The position numbers were made by a program, and so were the translations under genes. DNA of 30,569 nt, from positions 1 to 30,569 of the forward strand of contig CAKSNQ010000017.1 of NCBI GenBank assembly GCA_934476315.1. The letters run 5' to 3'. The stretch is from an uncultured Eubacteriales bacterium (lineage in GTDB: Bacteria > Bacillota > Clostridia > Oscillospirales > CAG-272). Positions within the stretch are counted from its first letter, which is position 1, and every line of letters starts with the position of its first letter. The notes beneath the pieces are model-generated. The model was given only the letters and a program-made list of their open reading frames with translations, had not been told where the DNA came from and did not search any database. Shown here in pieces: positions 10,416-17,751 of this stretch.

Positions 10416-11083
10416 TGAGCAAACAACTGATCTATGTCGTAGAGGATGACGAGGGCATCCGCGAGGTGTATGAGGGCGCGTTTGAGGAGGAATATGAGCT
10501 GCGGATGTTCGAGAACGGCACGGCGTTTTTCGCGGCGTTTGACGAGCGGCGTCCCGACCTGATTCTCCTGGACATCATGCTCCCGGACATGGACGGGTAT
10601 ACCATCCTGTCCCGCATCCGCGAGAGGGACGCGCGCGTGCCGGTCATCATCGTCAGCGCCAAGTCGGACGAGATCAGCTTCGTCAAGGGGCTGAACAAGG
10701 GCGCGGACGACTACATGGCAAAGCCGTTTTCCATTCTGGAGCTGATGGCACGGGTGCGGGGGAGCCTGCGCCGCGCCAACCTGTACGTCTCCACGGCGGG
10801 GGGCTTTACGGTAGATCAGAACACGTACCGCGTGCTGTATGAGGGACGCGACCTCGGGCTGACGCTCAAGGAATACCGGCTGTTTGCGTACCTGATCGGG
10901 CACGCGGGCGTGACGGTGGACAGGGAGACGCTGTTCCGCGAGGTCTGGGGCGAGAATTTCATGGGCGAAACGCGGACGCTGGATATGCATATGGCGACGC
11001 TCCGCGAGAAGATCAAGGCGGTGGGCGGCTATGACGCGATCGTGACGGTGCGGGGCATCGGGTATCGCTTCGAGGCGCAGTGA
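10415..11083 (+). CDS. phoB: PhoB/PhoP-type response regulator
   Basis: This is an OmpR-family transcription factor expected to bind the Pho box upstream of pstS. The ATG at 10415 overlaps the phoU stop. The 222 residues have a receiver domain with acidic pocket D11-D12, phospho-acceptor D53 (LILLDIMLPDMDG), Ser81 and Lys103 (MAKPF), then a winged helix from about 130 (LTLKEYRLFAYLIG, TLDMHMATLREKI, VRGIGYRFEA). It is cotranscribed with the pst genes, which gives a feedback loop. Its likely kinase lies 900 bases downstream, behind repeat copy 3, instead of directly adjacent. Confidence 0.92.
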   Translation: MSKQLIYVVEDDEGIREVYEGAFEEEYELRMFENGTAFFAAFDERRPDLILLDIMLPDMDGYTILSRIRERDARVPVIIVSAKSDEISFVKGLNKGADDYMAKPFSILELMARVRGSLRRANLYVSTAGGFTVDQNTYRVLYEGRDLGLTLKEYRLFAYLIGHAGVTVDRETLFREVWGENFMGETRTLDMHMATLREKIKAVGGYDAIVTVRGIGYRFEAQ

Positions 11084-11103
11084 GGGGGTACGAGGGGCGC
11101 GAC

Positions 11104-11875
11104 GTGGGAAACTTTTTGGGAAAAAGTTTCCCACACCCTTCAAAAACTTTTATAGAGGAATAGGCTGTTCGCCGGTAGGGTTCTAAAAGGTTCAGCTATC
11201 TCACTTTTAAGTTTTCGCCCGCCTTTTTCAAAAGGCGGTGGGGTTTGGGGCGAAGCCCCATGTCGCCGCCCGCAGGCGGCGAAACTCTTGCGGCGTTTCT
11301 TTTTGTTAGCTTTTTCTTTGCGCCTCTGGCTCCAAAGAAAAAGCGGCTGAAAGCGCTGAATTGCTTGGGACTGTGAGTGTTTTGTACTTGCGGTTGGTAT
11401 CTACTTTTCGTTTGGGTCTTTGATGCAGGATGTGGGGGGAGAACCCCTCAGGCGTTCGTGCCTGCCGCGTAGCGCAGGCGGCTCCCCCCCACGCCCTCCA
11501 CTCCAAGGCTGGATGCGCGTCGCGCCGCAACAACGCGGCTCGCCAGCGCATTGGGGAGGACGCGGCAGAGCCGCAAACCCTCCCCATACCCCTCCCACAA
11601 AATTCGCTGAAATGTAGAAAGATGGGCGAGGGAAAACTCCCGGCGAGCTTTCCCCTCGCCGCGGGAGACAGCGCGGGGAAATTGCTGAGATGCGTGGAGG
11701 TGTGGGTGCTTTTCCCTTTGCCCCTCCCAATCTCTGTGTGCGGCGCACAGCCAAAGAGTGTGGGGATGCGAGGACCGCGGCAAGCCGCCAAACTTCGGCG
11801 TTTGAGATGGTTTCTCCCTCCTCAAGAACCGCTAAAAGAAGGTTGTTTTTGCTGTGTGGAGAAGTTAGATTTGCT
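11104..11875 (+). repeat. Structured interspersed repeat, copy 3
   Basis: This element sits between the response regulator and kinase genes. It starts with the same 31-base palindrome as copies 1 and 2 (11104-11134). It then carries one AAGTTTTCGC unit, CCGCC-type and GGGGC/GCCCC (11247-11259) hairpins, and CGCCGCC-CGCA-GGCGGCG (11264-11281), whose arms differ from copies 1, 2 and 4 but still pair. The CCGCGGTAG hairpin is missing and is replaced by TTAGCTTTTTC. A long stem lies at 11625-11660, and the shared tail (AAACTTCGGCGTTTGAGATGG and beyond) runs to about 11875. No frame is conserved with copy 2. Confidence 0.88.
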
Positions 11876-11986
11876 TTGCATGCTGTTGGGATGTACTTTT
11901 AGTTGCCCCCGCGGTGCAAAGAGGGGGGAGATTGCTCGTATGCCGCGCGGCAAGGCGCAGTTCACCTTCGTAAGAAAGGAAACCAT

Positions 11987-13684
11987 ATGAAACGGAAAAT
12001 TTTTGTTCGCGTGTTCGCCCTGTCCCTGCTTTGCGCGCTTCTCGTGTTCGGGGCGGGCGTTTTCGCGCTCCGACGGGTCAGCAGGGCGGTGGTCGGCGAA
12101 CGGCTGGCATCTGAGGCAAAGCTGCTCTCCGCGCTCCTGCGCGATGAAAAAGACCTGGAACGTTTGCGGGCGTACGGCGAGAGCGCGGATTTGCGCGTCA
12201 CCGTGCTGAGCACGGACGGCGAGCTTCTCTTTGAAAGCAACACCGAGGGGGCGCTCGAAAACCATGCCGACCGCGAGGAGGTCATCGGCGCGCTCGCGGG
12301 CAACCCGCATACGGTGGAGCGGTATTCCGACACGTTCGGGTGCTACATGACCTATTTCGCGGTCTGCTCCCGGCTGGAGGACGGCACGCAGATCGTCATC
12401 CGCGTTGCCGTCAAGAGCAGTCAGGTCCGGTCGTTCCTGCGCTCGGCGGTGCCGCTTCTGGCACTGTCCCTTGCCGTGGCGCTGGTCGTGTCGTTCTTTG
12501 TCGCGGGGCGGCTTTCCCGGCAGATTTCCCGCAAGGTCGAGGACGTCGCCGACAGCCTGCAAACGCTGGAGAGCGGCGAGTACCGTCCCATCCGCACCGA
12601 CAGCCGCGAGCCGGAATTTTACGCGGTTCTGCGTCGGATCAACGAAGTGAGCGAGCGGACGCGGGCGAACATTGCACTTTTGTCGCGCGAACAGCAAAAG
12701 CTCTCGCTGGTGCTGGACACCATCGCCCAGGGCGTTGTGGCGCTGAGCGCGGCGGGCAACATCGTGTTCGCCAACAACAGCGCGCAGGCGATGTTCGGCG
12801 GGAGCGCGCAGGACGACGGTTGTCCGCTCAATTATCTGATCGACGACACCGGGCTGTGCGACCGCATCCGCGAGGCGACGGGGAGCGGCGGGAGCTTTTC
12901 CTACACGACGGACGGCAGGGACCTGGCAGTCACCGTCCACCGTGTGACGGGCGACGCGCTTGCCGACGAGGTTGCCGACATCGTAATCTTCACCGACCAG
13001 ACCGAGGTGCGGGCGGTCGCGCGGCAAAAGAGCGACTTTTTCGCCAATGCGTCGCACGAGCTGAAGACCCCCATCACGGTGACGCGCGGCAACGCCGAGC
13101 TGATCCTCGCGCGGGACAACATCGACGAGCAGACGCGGCATCAGGTGGAGCGGATTTTGCACGAGACCATCCGCATGGGCGAGCTCATTTCGGATATGCT
13201 CAAGCTGTCGGGTTTGGAAAACCAAAGCGCCCGCCCGACCTGCGCGGTTCCGACGCCTCTGCACACGGTGGCAGGGGAGGTCGTGGCGGAGCTGCACGGC
13301 GCGATTGCGGATAAGAAGCTGAACGTGACCGTGCGCGGAGAGGAGAGCGTTTTCATGAGCCCCGCCGAGGCGTACGAGCTGATTTCCAACCTTTGCTCCA
13401 ATGCGGTCAACTACAACCGCGAGGGCGGGAGCGTGGAGATCGTCCTGGACCGGGTGGAGGAGCATGTGCGGCTGACCGTGCGGGACACGGGCATCGGCAT
13501 CCCCGCGGAGCATCTGCCGCGGCTGTGCGAGCGCTTCTACCGCGTGGACAAATCCCGCTCCAAGAAAACCGGCGGAACGGGGCTGGGGCTTGCCATTGTC
13601 AAGCACATCTGCACGCTGTACGGCGCGCGCCTGAGCATTGAGAGCGAGCCGGACGTGGGAACCTGCGTGACCGTGATTTTCTGA
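11987..13684 (+). CDS. phoR: PhoR-type sensor histidine kinase
   Basis: This membrane kinase probably phosphorylates the upstream response regulator under phosphate limitation. The ATG at 11987 follows AGAAAGGA. The 565 residues have a membrane helix (about 8-28), an extracytoplasmic domain (30-150), a second helix (154-174), a linker, a PAS domain (about 238-340, DTIAQGVVALSAAGNIVFAN), the H-box FFANASHELKTPIT with His357, the N-box (ISNLCSNAVNYN), DTGIGI, ERFYRVDKSR and the G2 box GGTGLGLAIV. This layout is that of Gram-positive PhoR. The 900-base gap to its partner is filled by a repeat, so it may need its own promoter, which I could not pick out. Confidence 0.9.
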   Translation: MKRKIFVRVFALSLLCALLVFGAGVFALRRVSRAVVGERLASEAKLLSALLRDEKDLERLRAYGESADLRVTVLSTDGELLFESNTEGALENHADREEVIGALAGNPHTVERYSDTFGCYMTYFAVCSRLEDGTQIVIRVAVKSSQVRSFLRSAVPLLALSLAVALVVSFFVAGRLSRQISRKVEDVADSLQTLESGEYRPIRTDSREPEFYAVLRRINEVSERTRANIALLSREQQKLSLVLDTIAQGVVALSAAGNIVFANNSAQAMFGGSAQDDGCPLNYLIDDTGLCDRIREATGSGGSFSYTTDGRDLAVTVHRVTGDALADEVADIVIFTDQTEVRAVARQKSDFFANASHELKTPITVTRGNAELILARDNIDEQTRHQVERILHETIRMGELISDMLKLSGLENQSARPTCAVPTPLHTVAGEVVAELHGAIADKKLNVTVRGEESVFMSPAEAYELISNLCSNAVNYNREGGSVEIVLDRVEEHVRLTVRDTGIGIPAEHLPRLCERFYRVDKSRSKKTGGTGLGLAIVKHICTLYGARLSIESEPDVGTCVTVIF

Positions 13685-13723
13685 CGGACAATTACGACAG
13701 ACGATTGCGGCAGACAATCAGAA

Positions 13724-13755
13724 AGGACTGCACCCGTGAGGGCACAGTCCTTTTT
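13724..13755 (+). terminator. Intrinsic terminator after phoR
   Basis: Arms 13724-13735 and 13740-13751 (AGGACTG..CCC and GGG..CAGTCCT) pair with a two-base internal mismatch and are followed by TTTTT. It ends the plus-strand Pho operon 40 bases after the kinase stop. It also lies between convergent transcription units. Confidence 0.85.
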
Positions 13756-13801
13756 GCTTTTGGGATTTCGTGGGCAAGAGCCTGCTTGCCGCCCGGGAAA
13801 A

Positions 13802-14650
13802 TCAATATCTGCCGGCGCAACCGAAGAGCTGCATTTTCTCCATGGTTGCCTGTTTGACGGCTTCCTTGACGCCGAGCATCAGGTCGGTCTGACCCATGCC
13901 GGGCTTGTAGGACTTCGCCGCCTGGTCGGCAAACGCCGTGTTGATGTCGGTGAAGATGTTGACCTTGGCAATGCCCTTGGCGATCGACTTGCGGAAGTCG
14001 TCGTCGGACAGACCCGAGCCGCCGTGCAGAACCAGCGGGGTCTTGACCATGCCCGCGATGGTTTCCAGACGGTCAAAGTCGAGCTTCGGCTTTGCCTTGT
14101 AAGCGCCGTGCGCCGTTCCGATGGCAACTGCCAGCGCGTCCACGCCCGTCGCTTCGGCGTACTCCTTCGCCTGAGCGGGGTCGGTGTAGATGCTGGAGTC
14201 GTTGGGACCGTGATTCTCCGCGCTTGCTTCGTTGGCGCCGACGTGACCCAGCTCGCCCTCCACCGAAACGCCGCGCTCGTGCGCGTACTGCACCAGGCAG
14301 CGGACGCGTCCCATGTTGGAATAGTAGTCATCGGTCGAGCAGTCGTACATGACGGAGGTAAATCCGAGGTCGATTGCTTTCTTGACCATCGCCAGCGTCA
14401 GACCGTGGTCAAAGTGGATGACGATCGGCACGGAAGCCTTCTTTGCCATGGGGATGAGGAAGGTGGAAAGGTGCTCCAGCGAGGCAAACGGCGTGAGGAC
14501 CTCGGCGGTACCGATGATCAGCGGTGCGCGCAGTTCCTCTGCAGCGGCGATAACGCCCTCCGCCATTTCCAGGTTGACCGTGTTGAACAGACCCACGGCA
14601 TAGTGCTCCGCTTTGGCGCGGGGCAGCACATCGTTCAAAGAAACAAGCAT
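13802..14650 (-). CDS. fba: Class II fructose-bisphosphate-type aldolase
   Basis: This is a zinc-dependent aldolase of the FbaA/KbaY/GatY family, which joins or splits dihydroxyacetone phosphate (DHAP) and an aldehyde. The ATG at 14650 follows GAGGAG. The 282 residues carry catalytic Asp81 and zinc ligands His82 (HFDHG), His181 (GTAHGAY) and His209 (LHGGSG), plus EGELGHVG around 131-138. The substrate could be fructose-, tagatose- or another ketose-bisphosphate. It is the last gene of the microcompartment operon, 40 bases after the small disordered protein. Because the other aldolase in the operon would release DHAP, a role in passing DHAP to glycolysis is a reasonable inference. I see no encapsulation helix. 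Confidence 0.88.
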   Translation of the reverse strand: MLVSLNDVLPRAKAEHYAVGLFNTVNLEMAEGVIAAAEELRAPLIIGTAEVLTPFASLEHLSTFLIPMAKKASVPIVIHFDHGLTLAMVKKAIDLGFTSVMYDCSTDDYYSNMGRVRCLVQYAHERGVSVEGELGHVGANEASAENHGPNDSSIYTDPAQAKEYAEATGVDALAVAIGTAHGAYKAKPKLDFDRLETIAGMVKTPLVLHGGSGLSDDDFRKSIAKGIAKVNIFTDINTAFADQAAKSYKPGMGQTDLMLGVKEAVKQATMEKMQLFGCAGRY

Positions 14651-14690
14651 GGTTTTTCTCCTCTGTATATGTTGAAATTTTATTTACCGA

Positions 14691-14999
14691 TCAAAGCAGG
14701 TGGACGGGAAGCTCTTCGCCGGGCGCGCAGAACGTCGTGACCTTGGCGGGGGAGGATTCCTTCTTCTCCGCGGGGGCGGCGGACTTGGCAGGCGCGGACT
14801 TCGTGGTTTTGGGTGCGCCGGTGCGCGTGGACTTTTTCTTGGGGGCGGCGGCAATGGTAATCTCGGTGGACAGCGGCTCCTCCACGGGGATGACGACCGG
14901 CTCGTTTGCTTTCTTTTCGGACGCGGTTGGTTTTGCGGCGGATTTCTTTCCCTGTCCCGCACCCGCCACACGGGAAATGCTGTTTTTACCGATTGGCAT
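14691..14999 (-). CDS. Small disordered Lys/Ala/Pro-rich protein, candidate ParA partner
   Basis: The 102 residues have no recognisable fold and I know no family for them. The N-terminus (MPIGKNSISRVAGAG) contains Lys and Arg, followed by a Lys/Ala/Ser/Thr/Pro-rich middle and a short hydrophobic end (GEELPVHLL). The ATG at 14999 lies ten bases after a GGAG and overlaps the end of the parA-like gene by 14 bases, so the two are translationally coupled. ParA-type ATPases usually work with a small partner encoded next door (ParB, McdB, PpfA) whose basic N-terminus triggers ATP hydrolysis. By position, size and composition this could be an McdB-like adaptor linking the ATPase to the shell. That is inference; no sequence match supports it. 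Confidence 0.65.
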   Translation of the reverse strand: MPIGKNSISRVAGAGQGKKSAAKPTASEKKANEPVVIPVEEPLSTEITIAAAPKKKSTRTGAPKTTKSAPAKSAAPAEKKESSPAKVTTFCAPGEELPVHLL

Positions 15000-15777
15000 C
15001 GTTCATAATCTCCTTTGTCAGATCAGAATATTCTTTGGCACTTCTGGCTCCCCGGCGGAAGGCGCCGACAGGCTTGCTGTTGTCCTGCGCCCACTCCACG
15101 GAGCTGTCAATGCGGATGTACGTATCAAAGAGCTTGATATTTTCATACCCGCGCAACGTTTCCACGGTCTGGTGGAAGTAATTCTTGCGCTCGTCCGCCT
15201 TGGTAATGGCGATGCCAAGCACGCGCAGGTTCGGGGAGATCGTGCGCACCTGATCGACGAACTCAAACATGTTGGCGAGACCGAACAGCCCCCACGGGCT
15301 TGCCTCGACGGGCACGATGAGAAAATCGGAGGCGCACATGATGTTCATGACCCAGCCGCCCAGCGTGGGGGGCGAGTCGATGAGAATGTAGTCGTACACG
15401 CCCGAGGCGCGGACGGGTTCAAGGCATTTTTTCAGGATAAACTCCCGCTGCCACTTGGTGAACAGCTCGTATTCGATGCCGCTCATCAGGGTGGAGGAGG
15501 GGATGAGGTCGAGGTTTTCGTAGGGGGTCCTGACGATGTAGTCGGCAAGGCTCTTTTGCTCGCGGATGGCGGTGTAAAGATTTTTCCCGCTCTGCGCGAA
15601 CGCGAGCGCGTCGTCCTCGGGGAAGAAGGAGAGCGTGAGGTTGAGCTGCATGTCGCCGTCCACCGCAAGCACGCGCTTGCCCGCGAGCGCCATGTTGTAG
15701 GCGACGTTGGCGCACGTCGTGGATTTGCCGCTCCCGCCTTTGTTGTTGGCGAAGCAGAGGACTTTGGTCTTACTCAT
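14986..15777 (-). CDS. ParA/MinD-family ATPase in the microcompartment operon
   Basis: This ATPase belongs to the group that positions plasmids, chromosomes and protein bodies over the nucleoid. The ATG at 15777 follows AAGGAGG; upstream in-frame starts overlap the GTPase gene. The 263 residues show the deviant Walker A KGGSGKST (13-20) with the signature Lys, Walker A' with Asp40 and Asp42 (VDGDMQLN), Walker B (YILIDSPPTLG), and later segments typical of ParA. It overlaps the EutP-like gene by 8 bases and the small disordered protein by 14. No parS-like sites, ParB or replication gene is nearby, so plasmid partition is unlikely. Positioning of the microcompartment, as McdA does for carboxysomes, is the best reading. 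Confidence 0.85.
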   Translation of the reverse strand: MSKTKVLCFANNKGGSGKSTTCANVAYNMALAGKRVLAVDGDMQLNLTLSFFPEDDALAFAQSGKNLYTAIREQKSLADYIVRTPYENLDLIPSSTLMSGIEYELFTKWQREFILKKCLEPVRASGVYDYILIDSPPTLGGWVMNIMCASDFLIVPVEASPWGLFGLANMFEFVDQVRTISPNLRVLGIAITKADERKNYFHQTVETLRGYENIKLFDTYIRIDSSVEWAQDNSKPVGAFRRGARSAKEYSDLTKEIMNDANR

Positions 15778-16333
15778 GGGAAGAACCTCCTTCCGGGACG
15801 CTTTTTGCGGTTGCGGCAACCATGGCGTCCGGTATGTCTTCGGTGCCCGGGACATTTTCGGCGTCCGGGGCGACCTCGGTGCCGTCGCGCTTCAGGGGCG
15901 CGTCCTTGCCGTCGTCCAGGTAGGCAATGATGTCGCGGATGCCCTCGCCGGTGTATGAGCTGATATGGAAAATCGTTTTGCACCCCGCGAGCCGGAGCCA
16001 GCTCTCGACGCGGGCGGGGTTGCCGTTCGGCTTGTCGATACCGGTGACAAGCCCGATCACGTCGCGGTTGCACATGGAGGTACAGCCGGGCGGGAAGGGG
16101 TTGTAGGGGTAATCCGAGGTAATCAGCAGCCCGACCACGTCCGCCTCATAGGTGTACAGCGCGAGCGCCGCGCCCAGATGCCGCTCCTCGGTATATTCAC
16201 CGGGCGTGTCGATGATCGTGTCGGTGTAGTAGACGTACTGCGTTTTGCAGTAGCGGATCTGTTCGCCCTTGAGCTTTTGCATGAGGGTGGTCTTGCCCGC
16301 CGCGACCCGACCGATCAGAATGAGCTTTTTCAC
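15770..16333 (-). CDS. eutP: EutP/PduV-family small GTPase
   Basis: This is a P-loop protein found in many metabolosome operons. PduV binds the outside of the Pdu shell and has been linked to compartment movement, and EutP has reported acetate kinase activity. The start is GTG at 16333, four bases after the stop of the EutS-like gene, with no clear RBS, so coupling is likely. The 187 residues have P-loop GRVAAGKT (8-15), IDTPGEY (about 41-47) and a guanine-specificity region near VTGIDKP. The family is usually about 150 residues; here an acidic, Pro/Glu/Ala-rich tail of nearly 50 residues follows the domain. Its stop overlaps the parA-like start. Confidence 0.85.
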   Translation of the reverse strand: MKKLILIGRVAAGKTTLMQKLKGEQIRYCKTQYVYYTDTIIDTPGEYTEERHLGAALALYTYEADVVGLLITSDYPYNPFPPGCTSMCNRDVIGLVTGIDKPNGNPARVESWLRLAGCKTIFHISSYTGEGIRDIIAYLDDGKDAPLKRDGTEVAPDAENVPGTEDIPDAMVAATAKSVPEGGSSHE

Positions 16334-16337
16334 AGCG

Positions 16338-16718
16338 TTACGTGCGCGTGACCGGGCAGACGGTGAAGCCCAGCTTGTCGCGGGTGTAGTCGGTGATGGC
16401 GGTGAAGGAAGCCTCGACCGCGCTGACGGTTCCCGTGAGGATGAGCGTTCCGCTGAAGCGGTCGACGAAGCCGAGGTCGGCGTCCGAGGACTTGATGGCG
16501 ATGTCCGCCGCGATGACGGCGGTTTCGGCGGGGCTGATGGTCAGAACGCCGATGGCGGAGCGGGAATATTCGACTGCGGGGTCGAGTCCCAGCTTCTGGT
16601 AGAGGATTTTGCCCGGATTGGCGATGATATGAGCCAGTGTGATCTGGCGACCGGGGACCAATTCCTGGACAATCCGCATTTTGTCCTGCATCAGCTCCGG
16701 ATTGGGCAGATTCGGCAT
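16338..16718 (-). CDS. eutS: EutS/PduU-type circularly permuted BMC-H shell protein
   Basis: This shell hexamer subunit has a permuted BMC fold. The ATG at 16718 follows GGAAGGAG; longer upstream frames have no family match. The 126 residues align with EutS by eye: MRIVQELVPGRQITLAHIIANPG, then GVLTISPAETAVIAADIAIKSSDADLGFVDRFSG, then TVSAVEASF, ending VCPVTRT. EutS/PduU hexamers have a beta-barrel that plugs one face. A ten-residue N-terminal extension (MPNLPNPELM) precedes the conserved part. It is followed four bases later by the GTPase gene, and that pairing (EutS-EutP, PduU-PduV) is conserved in other loci. Confidence 0.92.
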   Translation of the reverse strand: MPNLPNPELMQDKMRIVQELVPGRQITLAHIIANPGKILYQKLGLDPAVEYSRSAIGVLTISPAETAVIAADIAIKSSDADLGFVDRFSGTLILTGTVSAVEASFTAITDYTRDKLGFTVCPVTRT

Positions 16719-17197
16719 GAAAAACACTCCTTCCGTGAGGGAAATGGCGCGGAAAAACGGGAAAACGGAAAACGCGGGCAACAAACGGCGAACGGCGGGA
16801 CATGCTACGCGGGGCGAGACGGATCGCACGGAGACGAGACATACTGCACCGGGCGGGGCATACCCACGCGGGGGTGGGGCATATCGCGTCCGACGGGACA
16901 CGCCGCGCGGGGCGAGACGCACAGCTGCAGATCAACGGTCAACGGTCAACGGTCAACGGTCAACGGTTAACGGTCAACGGATCAACGGTCGGCGCAACGC
17001 GTTACCGCGCCGCCGCGCTTGCCGCATGCCGCATGATCGTGCCGCGTGCCGTTGTGCAATCGTACTTGTCGCATTGCCGCGCCGGGCGGGACGCACCCAT
17101 GAATCCGCACCCGTAGTGCATCAACACCCGCGCGATAGCACCCGCATATCTTTGACACCTGTGCGCCAGAGGCGTCACAGCCGCCCGTGGCTCAGCG
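16719..17197. other. 479-base spacer with degenerate repeats, no gene
   Basis: I see no credible gene between the PduT-like and EutS-like genes. The part nearest eutS has loose repeats built on GGGGCGAGACG and GGGGCATA; the middle has a heptamer array (16932-16988); the rest is GC-rich with CATGCCGCATG-like inverted motifs. No clear promoter or terminator was found. Several frames stay open here only because stops are rare in this composition. Confidence 0.7.
16932..16988. repeat. Tandem heptamer array TCAACGG
   Basis: Seven contiguous 7-base units occupy 16932-16980, six exact TCAACGG and one TTAACGG. An eighth exact unit lies at 16982-16988 after one extra base. The array lies in the pduT-eutS spacer. 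It has no spacers of its own, so it is a simple microsatellite. Confidence 0.95.
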
Positions 17198-17743
17198 TCA
17201 GAGCTGTTCCCACAAATCCGCGTGCGGCGCGGGAATCACCGTGCTGTTGTTGAGCAGTCCCTGCTCCTCGGCGTAGCGCGCACCCGCTTCCACCGCGGCG
17301 GTCACGTCGCCGACATCCCCCGTGAGGATGGCAACGCCCTTACCGCCCATACCGCGCGAAACGCGCAGGTCGTACAGTTCGACTTTCGCCGTCTTGACCG
17401 CAATATCCGCCGCCTTGATGATGGTCGCGGCGGAGAACGTTTCGATCACGCCGACGCTACCCTTGCGGGCGACCGACTGCGTACCGAACAGCGCGGTAAT
17501 GACCGCGGGGTCGATGCGTCCCATGATAGAGGTATCGATCAGCGTGGTGCCGAAGCGACTGCGCACCACGTCCAGCGACGCGGTGACGTCGGCGACAGCG
17601 CCGGTCAGGATGATTTCATATTTTCCGGGGCAGGTTGCGTGGGAGGCGACCAGACGGACGCCCGCACTCTTGAGCGCGATGTCGCAAGCCTCAATGCCCT
17701 TGGCGATACTTTTGAGTTCAATAACACCGATTGCCTGATACAT
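17198..17743 (-). CDS. pduT: PduT-type BMC-T shell protein (Fe-S pore)
   Basis: This tandem-BMC shell protein forms pseudohexameric trimers. In Salmonella PduT a [4Fe-4S] cluster is held at the pore by Cys38. The 181 residues contain two BMC domains (about 1-90 and 95-181), beginning MYQAIGVIELKSIAKG and GSVGVIETFSAATI. Cys38 is present in SHATCPGKYE, at the same position as in Salmonella. The start is 8 bases after the pduS stop and the RBS (GAGGTAGG) lies in the end of pduS. The pair suggests electrons or clusters cross the shell: PduS inside and PduT in the wall. Confidence 0.94.
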   Translation of the reverse strand: MYQAIGVIELKSIAKGIEACDIALKSAGVRLVASHATCPGKYEIILTGAVADVTASLDVVRSRFGTTLIDTSIMGRIDPAVITALFGTQSVARKGSVGVIETFSAATIIKAADIAVKTAKVELYDLRVSRGMGGKGVAILTGDVGDVTAAVEAGARYAEEQGLLNNSTVIPAPHADLWEQL

Positions 17744-17751
17744 TTCCTACC

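Noticed and set aside
14986..15777. ParA-like gene as a plasmid or chromosome partition gene
   Set aside because: No ParB, parS-like repeats or replication genes are near, and it overlaps microcompartment genes on both sides.
16932..16988. Heptamer array as a CRISPR
   Set aside because: Units are 7 bases and contiguous with no unique spacers, and there are no cas genes in the window.
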